Source of the DNA: Clostridia bacterium DTU080
GTDB taxonomy: Bacteria; Bacillota; Limnochordia; DTU080
Length of the DNA stretch: 6,759 nt
Assembly (NCBI GenBank): GCA_001513395.1
Contig: LFTP01000255.1
Coordinates: forward strand, 1-6,759
Direction of reading: 5' to 3'
How positions within the stretch are numbered: position 1 is the first letter of the stretch; the number at the start of each line of letters is the position of its first letter. The translations under genes and the position numbers were made by a program. The notes beneath the pieces are model-generated. The model was not told the origin of the DNA, did not search any database, and saw only the letters and a program-made list of their open reading frames with translations. This document shows, one piece after another, positions 1-6,334 of this stretch.

Positions 1-221
1 GCTTTCTCCGCAAAGGCAACACTACTCTGCTCCTGGGTGTCAGAGACAATGACGTGGAGAAAGTGCTGCAAATACTGCGCCGCACGTGCCGACGACGCAC
101 CGAGCCCTATCCGGTAAGCGTCAGCGAGCATCCTACTATCATCCCCCCGGAGACCGTGGAAGTGGAAGTCGGGGGAGCCACCGTGTTCATTCTGCCCATT
201 GAGCGTTTCGTGCATATGTGA
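1..221 (+). CDS. darA: cyclic-di-AMP receptor, PII-like DarA/YaaQ family, C-terminal part (5' truncated by window)
   Basis: The reading frame enters at base 3 and runs 72 codons to TGA at 219-221. Family signatures are plain: a start like FLRKGNTTLLLGV, matching the conserved strand after the first loop, and an end like VEVEVGGATVFILPIERF, the family's C-terminal signature. Complete members are about 109 residues, so roughly the first 37 are outside the window. Known members are small cytosolic trimers with a PII-like fold that bind cyclic di-AMP; their downstream targets are mostly unknown. The stretch between these motifs, rich in Pro and Ser, does not show the MGGNADSY-type loop of the Bacillus protein, so the ligand or partner loop is divergent. 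The gene converges on the defence operon and is probably a chromosomal housekeeping gene that marks the island border. The family call is secure; physiological role here is inferred. Confidence 0.93.
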   Translation, partial: FLRKGNTTLLLGVRDNDVEKVLQILRRTCRRRTEPYPVSVSEHPTIIPPETVEVEVGGATVFILPIERFVHM

Positions 222-303
222 TGTGGCAGATGGATTAAGACCGCCAACGGTGAACGCGGTGGCATCGTGACCAAGCAGTGCTCAGATTGAACACGACATG
301 CTT

Positions 304-342
304 AATCCCCATACCGGAGTTGTTATCGACGGTATGGGGATT
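304..342 (+). terminator. perfect 13-bp inverted repeat, probable terminator or mRNA 3'-end hairpin after darA
   Basis: AATCCCCATACCG (304-316) pairs without mismatch with CGGTATGGGGATT (330-342) around a 13-base loop, 83 bases after the darA stop. Neither side is followed by a T-run on its strand (GCTGATCTG on plus; AAGCATGTC on minus), so it is not a canonical intrinsic terminator. As a symmetric stem between convergent genes it could end or protect both transcripts. A protein-binding palindrome is the alternative. Confidence 0.55.
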
Positions 343-582
343 GCTGATCTGCGGCCAAACCGTGAGGCGACTGAGAACGTTTTGGGCGACGCAAGAACTC
401 CGACGGGATCGGCTTGTCCGCAGTGTAGCTGCTAGCTAGAGCAAGTCCTCTCACCGCGATGCGTATTGGTTGTCGGCAACCGCCGGAGAAGGCCTGATGA
501 GACACTGTTTGCATGATATAAGCCACACCTTGCTGGTCAGTACGCCAGCAACTCAGCCGACCGGTTCTTTTGGGCGTCACAA

Positions 583-605
583 TCCGATCCGATCACCGGA
601 TCCGA
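583..605 (-). terminator. imperfect hairpin just past the helicase stop, possible operon terminator
   Basis: TCCGATCCG (583-591) pairs with CGGATCCGA (597-605) around a 5-base loop with one internal mismatch. It starts 7 bases beyond the helicase stop codon on the minus strand. No T-tract follows (TTGTGACGCC), so this is a weak terminator candidate and could be chance in a GATC-rich stretch. Confidence 0.3.
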
Positions 606-612
606 GATCTCC

Positions 613-3600
613 CTATCCCGCCTGTTGCAAGTCCTCCGTCAACCGGGAGATATCGCGCTCCAATCTGTTAAGCAAGGTACTTACTTGAACTGTGCCGCCG
701 CGCACTTTCATGGACGCAACCAGCGCTTTGGCTCTGTCAAGGCTGGCCCGAGCCAATAGGGGCGGTACGGAGACACTGGCGCGATCAGATAAGGTCATCA
801 TCCTTACTTTGAAAAGCAGATCTTCGTCGCGGTCGCGGAAAGGATCTGCAGGTATGCTGGCTTGAAGAGTCTCTCGGTCCTCGTATAGAGCCTCTATCTC
901 CTTGAAGACACTGTTCAGACCGGCTCCTTCACCGAGTATGCTCCCGCGCACTTCGATCAGTTCTTTGATGATTGAAAGCTCAAGTAGCTGCTCAAGCCTG
1001 GCGCGTTGCACGTTCTTATCTTCAATACGTTGCACGCTTAGATGCGGCCGGTACTCTTCGAGAGCCCTTCTATGCAGCTGCTCCTCCAGACGTTGGATGG
1101 CCTGATCGTCAATAACGGCGCTTTCATTTATAGTCAAGTCCTTCAGGTCGTCCCACGACCAAATGGACCTGATCACGGTTTCTCCCGATGGCGTACGGCA
1201 AGCCACGGCATACGCCACCATCTCCAATCTGCTATCAAAACGGAAGGATACCTGCATTCTGCGAATGCATGGCGGAAGCTCGTACTGAGTCATGTGATCC
1301 AGAAGCACATCAAAATACGGATCGCCATAGGAAGCGAAGTGAAGTCGTCCTTCCCAGTCAGATAGTCCGCTCTCATATAGATCGGGCGAGACAGTAAATC
1401 GAACGCCGCCAGGGATGCCCTTGATACCCTTGACTGAGAATACAGGCTTTCTATCGCCCACCACTTCGCATCCGAGCTCCCGTAGATACTCCGACTCCGT
1501 CAGGGCTTCCCATATGGAGTCGCGGTCTATCGGCGGTTGGAGCTGATCATCTTTTTTCATGCGTCTGTAGATGTCGTAGAGATCCTGGGGAGGCAACTCC
1601 ATGCACCGGGCGTTCTCTTGCTGTTTGCGGATCCGCTCCTCCGCCATGATGGCCAACTCATCTTCGTCAGGGGTTCCTTCAGCCAAGGCCAGGAAATCCT
1701 CCGGAGTGACCGGCAACAGTGAAATCGGCTGCGTTCCCACGACCAGATTGGCTGACTTGAGCCGTTCCAGTAAACGACCGTACACCTTTTCTTCGATGCT
1801 TCCAGCGTAGCACAGGTTGACCACATATATGACATCGTGCCACTGGCCGATGCGGTCAATGCGCCCTATGCGCTGCTCAATTTTCATCGGATTCCAGCCA
1901 AGATCGAAATTGATTATCATGTCCGCCGTCTGAAGGTTCAAACCTTCAGCTGCTGCATCCGTACATATCAAAACGTCGATCTCACCGCGTAAGAAGAGGG
2001 CCTTCACTTGCTCGCGATCGATCAAGCGCATCTGTCCTGTCTGCGGATCGGAGATCTGGGCTCCTTGGCCCGAATAGGTACCAATACGCATCGCCGAATC
2101 CACTACGCGCAGGTGTTTCACAATATCAACCAGTGTATCGTAAAAGCGCGTAAAGATAACTGTCTGTTTTATGCGGCCGTCTTGTTTTCGTTGATCGAGG
2201 ATCCTAAGAAGCTCCCTCATCTTGGTAGGTCTGGAGCGACTTGCCCTCAGCTGTTCCAAATCCTGAAGCATACTATTAAGCTTTTTGCTCTCCCATTCCA
2301 GATCTTCGATACTGCGATCCTTCAAGAGAGTGTTGACATCCCCCGCGTCTGTTTCATCGGCTCCTTCCAACCATGCCTCGAGTGTCAGCTCCCGATCCTC
2401 AATGCCGCTTTCCTCGCTGATTTGATGCGCTAGAGTAGCCTCAACCCGAACCAGGCGCCGGCGCAAGGTCTGCTCGATGGCGTACAGACTCGACGCAAAG
2501 CGCAGCCGCAAAAAGCTCAAGAAGAACTGCATCATATTCCGGGATCGGCTGTTGGAACTTCCGGAAACCTGAGCGTTTAGACCTTTACAGTAATCCTCAA
2601 GCTGATCGTATATGCGCTTCTCCGCCTCAGAAAAGGTGATACTCCGAAGAGGTTCGATGGATCGACGTGCGAGGTTTTGCTTGAGCTGCCCCTCTTTCCG
2701 ATAGATGTCGAGCAGTCCCCTCGTATGACGCATCATCACACGCGACAAAGGCGCTACACTGAACAGTATCCGACGCAGAATCTCCAAATCTCGCCCGTAC
2801 GGAAGGCGACCCTCTTCCAACCACTGATTGAACACCCATTTAAAGCTGGCAGGGATAGCGCATTTCTCTAGGTATTCCCAAAGGAACTGATCCTCACGCC
2901 GGATGCTCTTAACACTGTGGCGAAGGAAGCTCCATTCAGAGGGTGAGAGCGTTTGATCATCAACGAGCTTACCCAGGATGGCGTAATATTCCAAAGTCAG
3001 CCTGGGTGAGTACTGAAAAGCCCCAACACTGTTGGTCAAGGAAATGAGATCACAGACCTCCACCGGATGCAATTGCATGGGGGTAGCCGTCGCCAGCCAC
3101 AAGCTTCGCGCCGCCGGACGGACGATATCGCGCAGATTCCTGTAAAGCTCCACATACTCGGGATAGGCCTCTGTACCTTGCGTGGGGTTGCTCCTTCTGG
3201 CTGCATGTGCCTCATCGAGGAGGACTATGTCGAACGGCTCTGACCACCGGAGCCCCTCAGCTCTTTCTGAGCGCGCCAGCAGTCCTGTCGATATGATCAC
3301 CAGATCCGGTTCAAAGAGCGAATCGGCATCCACACGCGCTTTCTTTGGGAAGATGTACTCGTGTTGCATCTTGGGGGAGGCGACCGCTTTCCCAAAATGC
3401 ATTAGCACCTTGGATGCCATTTGACGGAGCCACTGCTCTGTAAGGCTGGCCGGTGCAGCGATGAGAATGCGCCTGGCTATTCCTGAAAGATAGAGGCAAC
3501 GGAAGGCCAAACCAGCTTCGATGGTCTTGCCCAGACCTACTTCATCACAGAGCAAGTACGAGTAAGGCCACGTCTGGACGAGCCTTCGGACGACCACCTC

Positions 3601-4536
3601 TTGATGAGGCCACGCTTCCACCGGAGCTGTACTGAGCCCTACAAACCGTCCTCCAGGCATCTTAGGAGCATCGCGCAAGACAAAGAACCTAAGTCTCTCC
3701 AGGGGTGACGGAGTGCTCGCTGCGCTCGTAGCGGGGCGAGTCCCGTCGATCTCAATCGGCACCGTTACTCCGTCAGCGATGCGAATGAGTCGCTCACGAA
3801 CCGCATCCGGAAGGCGCTTAACCGCCAGATGAGGAGCCTCATCATTCCATAGCACTTCGAAGTCGCGTTGCAGTCTTTCGGTCTCCAGAAGGTCACGTCC
3901 GCCCCTCCAGCTGCAGAACACGGTAACATTTTCAAAATTGTGCACCAGAGCGGTCTTGGACTCGTTCAGCGATCCTGAGCCACAGATGCTGTCGCCAAAT
4001 GCGTCCGTCATGACAAACCATTTCTCGTGAAAATAGCCATCGTCACCGGCATCAAACGGAATTGGTTCCCTCGTCTCCGCATGCACACGAAAGGCCACAC
4101 GCAACTCCAGGTAGCCATTGGCTACCATCCAAGCCAGAAGTGTTACCCCACGACGGACATCCTCAGGCCAAGCCTCCTTGGCTTCCAAACGCTCGCCGAG
4201 TCTGCGCGAAAGACGCTCTTGATCACCGGCCAATACAGCCCGGACGTCATCGGGATCAAGATCGGCCCCGACAATCAGGCGCATCTTACCATCACGCCCG
4301 ACAAAACCGGAGAATCCTTGAGAAGCTGCCGCAAGTGACGAGGATCTGAAGTACCCAGCTACCCGGTCATAGGTCTTGGCCAAACTCAACGCCGGGATGT
4401 AGAAATCATGGAGCAGATCATCAGGTTTGTCGTCTTTGGAGATCGATGAACTCCGATACGAATACTCCCAACATCGAGAGCGAAATCCCTGCTCTGCAGC
4501 CGTACTCTCGTCAGATATGCTTCGCCTTTGTTGCAT
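613..4536 (-). CDS. PLD-like nuclease / SNF2-family helicase fusion, antiphage defence protein
   Basis: Intact 1307-residue protein. Residues about 40-232 form a single phospholipase-D-like domain, with H170-x-K172 followed by D178 and the GSLN motif at 188-191 (HEK...GSGSLNES), as in PLD domains fused to defence helicases. Residues about 305-500 are the first RecA-like lobe: DEVGLGKT Walker A (331-338), DEAH (441-444), LATATP motif III (481-486). Residues about 775-925 are the second lobe: VIFTRF (793-798), TDAAAEGLNLQ (859-869), QRIGRIDRIGQ (888-898). This order is that of SNF2/RapA-type translocases. The last 380 residues match nothing I recognise and include Glu/Leu/Arg-rich, probably coiled-coil stretches near 1140-1220. 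It should act on DNA in the cytosol, translocating with ATP and possibly cleaving through the PLD site. Its ATG lies 7 bases after the methylase stop and follows AGGTGA, so the two are co-translated. The DISARM DrmD helicase is a related alternative, but the DUF1156 neighbour favours an Hma-like cassette. Confidence 0.93.
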   Translation of the reverse strand: MQQRRSISDESTAAEQGFRSRCWEYSYRSSSISKDDKPDDLLHDFYIPALSLAKTYDRVAGYFRSSSLAAASQGFSGFVGRDGKMRLIVGADLDPDDVRAVLAGDQERLSRRLGERLEAKEAWPEDVRRGVTLLAWMVANGYLELRVAFRVHAETREPIPFDAGDDGYFHEKWFVMTDAFGDSICGSGSLNESKTALVHNFENVTVFCSWRGGRDLLETERLQRDFEVLWNDEAPHLAVKRLPDAVRERLIRIADGVTVPIEIDGTRPATSAASTPSPLERLRFFVLRDAPKMPGGRFVGLSTAPVEAWPHQEVVVRRLVQTWPYSYLLCDEVGLGKTIEAGLAFRCLYLSGIARRILIAAPASLTEQWLRQMASKVLMHFGKAVASPKMQHEYIFPKKARVDADSLFEPDLVIISTGLLARSERAEGLRWSEPFDIVLLDEAHAARRSNPTQGTEAYPEYVELYRNLRDIVRPAARSLWLATATPMQLHPVEVCDLISLTNSVGAFQYSPRLTLEYYAILGKLVDDQTLSPSEWSFLRHSVKSIRREDQFLWEYLEKCAIPASFKWVFNQWLEEGRLPYGRDLEILRRILFSVAPLSRVMMRHTRGLLDIYRKEGQLKQNLARRSIEPLRSITFSEAEKRIYDQLEDYCKGLNAQVSGSSNSRSRNMMQFFLSFLRLRFASSLYAIEQTLRRRLVRVEATLAHQISEESGIEDRELTLEAWLEGADETDAGDVNTLLKDRSIEDLEWESKKLNSMLQDLEQLRASRSRPTKMRELLRILDQRKQDGRIKQTVIFTRFYDTLVDIVKHLRVVDSAMRIGTYSGQGAQISDPQTGQMRLIDREQVKALFLRGEIDVLICTDAAAEGLNLQTADMIINFDLGWNPMKIEQRIGRIDRIGQWHDVIYVVNLCYAGSIEEKVYGRLLERLKSANLVVGTQPISLLPVTPEDFLALAEGTPDEDELAIMAEERIRKQQENARCMELPPQDLYDIYRRMKKDDQLQPPIDRDSIWEALTESEYLRELGCEVVGDRKPVFSVKGIKGIPGGVRFTVSPDLYESGLSDWEGRLHFASYGDPYFDVLLDHMTQYELPPCIRRMQVSFRFDSRLEMVAYAVACRTPSGETVIRSIWSWDDLKDLTINESAVIDDQAIQRLEEQLHRRALEEYRPHLSVQRIEDKNVQRARLEQLLELSIIKELIEVRGSILGEGAGLNSVFKEIEALYEDRETLQASIPADPFRDRDEDLLFKVRMMTLSDRASVSVPPLLARASLDRAKALVASMKVRGGTVQVSTLLNRLERDISRLTEDLQQAG

Positions 4537-4543
4537 GAGCCCA

Positions 4544-4549
4544 TCACCT
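4544..4549 (-). promoter_or_regulatory. Shine-Dalgarno of the helicase gene, overlapping the methylase stop
   Basis: On the minus strand AGGTGA lies 7 bases before the helicase ATG (4534-4536). Its last three bases are the TGA stop of the methylase. This supports the ATG chosen and suggests translational coupling: ribosomes ending the methylase would re-initiate on the helicase. Confidence 0.75.
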
Positions 4550-6334
4550 GAGTCCGAAGAGAAGTGCTTCCGCTTCCCTCTTCAGGTCTTTATCGGCGAT
4601 CTCCGCGGCCCAAACAGCCAACAAATCCATTATGACCCGTATAGTCCCACCGGCATGGCGCTCTAAATAGGCACGGGCAACGGGGACATCGCCCTCACGG
4701 TAGGCCAAAAGTACACCGTGTAAAATGTCCCATTCCGTTTGCGGATCCTCAATGCGCTTCGGGTGACGCTCTTCAGGCTTCACCAACCGCAACTTAGAAC
4801 CGCTTCGCACCAAGGGTGCATGATACCCAATCTCTTCGTCATCTCGAGAGCGTGAGCTTCCCTTGCGTTCGTCATTAATGCCGATCATGCCGTCTTGTAC
4901 GGTATATCCCGCATCGCGCCCCTCAAGGCTGATATTCAAGGATCTGGAAAGGTTGAGTGCTTCATCATAGGCGAACTCGCCCATCCCGAAAATTCCGAAC
5001 AGCGTCAAAGCCATCGCAGTCTCAGCCTTGAGATCGTCCACTCTTAGCCTGCCGTCGGTCAATCTCTCCATCTGATACTGTGCTACAACCGCACTGGCTT
5101 CGTTCATAGCCCGGATGGGGCTAACCATCTCGTCCCCGTCATAGACAGGCCAGTTCTCGGAAAGCACCCGTAGAGCACGCCCGTAGCTGGCAACCATTTC
5201 ATCGACCGAATTCAGCCTCAGTGTTTGAAACTCTTCCAACCCTTGTCGCACCGCTTCACGGACGCGCCGAGCAACACCTGTGCCGCCAAAACCCGACCAG
5301 GTGGCGGGAGCCTGATGCTCTGTATCGCGCTTACGACAGGTGAGGAAGATGGAACTGACAGCAGATGCCATATCCATCTGGTGAGTTGACACTGCGGATT
5401 CGGATTCTACCGGCATTGAAGAGGTGATAGTCCACCCACTCTCAATAAGGGAGCGGGTCAAAGCCTCCCACGCGTCCTGAGTCTTATGTGTGAACATGAC
5501 AGTCATGACCCCGTCGCCTTTTAGAACCCGCGAGCATTCAGTAAAGATCTCTTTCATCATGCGCTCGTACGTCTCCGTGGCCGCCTTAGTAGAACCGTCC
5601 CGCGCGGGGTTAGCTACGGCTTCGTTCTGTTTATCAGTTAGCCGCCGGCGGAAGTACGGGTAAAGATCACCGAGTGTCCTGCGTTGCCAGACGTAGAAAT
5701 AGTCCGAAAGCTCAGCGTACTGGACGTTATTGTAATACGGCGGGTCTATGCATATGAGGTCAACGGATCGATCCGGGAGGTCTATACTCGCCGCCGTACC
5801 ACAGTGAATCTCCACCGGTAAATCGCAATCTCTATATGTATAATGTACCAGTTTGACCAATTCGGCTATTCCGCGATAGGCATCAAGAACTTGAGAGAGA
5901 CCCCACGCAACACCCGATTGGGGACCGGTGAATATCATCTCACCAAACGTCCATTTCAGTGAATAGTCATGACGACCAAATGTTCCCTTTATTATACCGC
6001 GGGTATACTCCCATCGCGTCTGTTTGCTGTTGTAATCCAGGCCTTTGTCAATCACAAACTGCAAGTATGTAACAATCGCTCTGCCACGTTCTTTACCGTG
6101 TTCAGCAAGTATCTGCGGTTTCAAGCGGTTCAGTTCCTCTACCAGAATGAGATGACCCAGAAGCTGGCGTGGTGTAAACATGTCACACCAGCGTGTCATG
6201 CCAACGCGAAGAGGTTCGGCCGTCTTGTGACCTTCAGGAGTCACCCTCCAACGGCGACGCGACGAAGAGGTCGCCAATCTCTGACACCAACTTGCTTCGC
6301 AGTGCCGAACCCCATTTTTCAACATCCGGTACAA
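4544..6334 (-). CDS. DUF1156-type adenine DNA methyltransferase, C-terminal part in shifted frame
   Basis: Downstream portion of a DUF1156-family (COG1743-like) DNA methylase. Open frame of 596 codons, but only residues from about 34 (EGHKTAEPLR, base 6235) resemble the family; the preceding codons from the ATG at 6334 are an out-of-frame reading of the upstream part, so 6334 is not a real start. Family landmarks follow in order: DMFTPRQLL, GLDYNSK, TFGRHDYSLKW, then motif IV DPPYYNN at 197-203 (5735-5746 for DPPY) with YAELSDYFYVW, RRRLTDKQNEAVANPA and DGVMTVMFTHK. DPPY marks an amino-methylase, normally N6-adenine. The C-terminus ends in the usual helical tail (WDILHGVLLAY ... LLFGLR), so the 3' end is intact. 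Alone this piece lacks the AdoMet-binding motif I, which lies in the other frame, and would be inactive. It is either the second half of a recoded protein or the remnant of an inactivated gene. Confidence 0.85.
   Translation of the reverse strand: MYRMLKNGVRHCEASWCQRLATSSSRRRWRVTPEGHKTAEPLRVGMTRWCDMFTPRQLLGHLILVEELNRLKPQILAEHGKERGRAIVTYLQFVIDKGLDYNSKQTRWEYTRGIIKGTFGRHDYSLKWTFGEMIFTGPQSGVAWGLSQVLDAYRGIAELVKLVHYTYRDCDLPVEIHCGTAASIDLPDRSVDLICIDPPYYNNVQYAELSDYFYVWQRRTLGDLYPYFRRRLTDKQNEAVANPARDGSTKAATETYERMMKEIFTECSRVLKGDGVMTVMFTHKTQDAWEALTRSLIESGWTITSSMPVESESAVSTHQMDMASAVSSIFLTCRKRDTEHQAPATWSGFGGTGVARRVREAVRQGLEEFQTLRLNSVDEMVASYGRALRVLSENWPVYDGDEMVSPIRAMNEASAVVAQYQMERLTDGRLRVDDLKAETAMALTLFGIFGMGEFAYDEALNLSRSLNISLEGRDAGYTVQDGMIGINDERKGSSRSRDDEEIGYHAPLVRSGSKLRLVKPEERHPKRIEDPQTEWDILHGVLLAYREGDVPVARAYLERHAGGTIRVIMDLLAVWAAEIADKDLKREAEALLFGLR
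6234..6263 (-). other. reading-frame break in the methylase gene; possible +1 recoding site or deletion junction
   Basis: Upstream frame similarity ends at EIGDLF (6264) and downstream frame similarity begins at EGHK (6235), so the break lies between. The change is net +1: one extra base, or a loss of 2 modulo 3. On the minus strand the end of the first frame reads GGAGGG (6244-6249), TGAC, TCC (6237-6239), TGA (6234-6236), A. A +1 slip at TCC would place Ser directly before GAA-GGT-CAC, the conserved EGH. Known +1 sites share the design: bacterial prfB (SD-like element, CUU-UGA-C) and eukaryotic antizyme (UCC-UGA-U). A simple mutation or assembly join is equally compatible; the frame break is firm, the recoding idea is not. 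Confidence 0.6.

Larger units (their letters stand above)
222..612. other. convergent intergenic region, no supported gene
   Basis: These 391 bases separate the 3' ends of two convergent genes. They hold a strong hairpin (304-342), a weaker hairpin just past the helicase stop (583-605) and a small GGTTG-TCGG-CAACC hairpin at 468-481. An 85-codon frame with a GTG start on the minus strand (323-580) begins 33 bases after the helicase stop. Its product has no recognisable motif, is rich in Ser, Arg and Gln, and its stop falls inside the loop of the strong hairpin, so I do not call it a gene. No tRNA, insertion-sequence end, attachment-site duplication or CRISPR repeat is visible. Confidence 0.7.

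Noticed and set aside
495..530. CTGATGAGA resembling a hammerhead ribozyme core
   Set aside because: No following stem II closed by GAAA and no flanking stems I and III could be found.
323..580. 85-codon minus-strand frame after the helicase
   Set aside because: GTG start, no clear ribosome-binding site or motif, low-complexity composition, and its stop falls in the loop of a strong hairpin. No support beyond being open.
470..688. 72-codon plus-strand frame crossing into the helicase 3' end
   Set aside because: It overlaps the helicase antisense, has no family features, and lies in a convergent spacer; likely chance.
2008..2433. 141-codon plus-strand frame antisense to the helicase
   Set aside because: It is wholly inside the helicase gene, opposite a well-conserved coding region containing helicase lobe 2; product unrecognisable.
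6236..6334. ATG at 6334 as the true start of an independent methylase subunit
   Set aside because: The first 33 codons are an out-of-frame reading of conserved upstream sequence (Arg/Ser-rich, no family likeness), and the piece lacks motif I; it is not a separate gene start.
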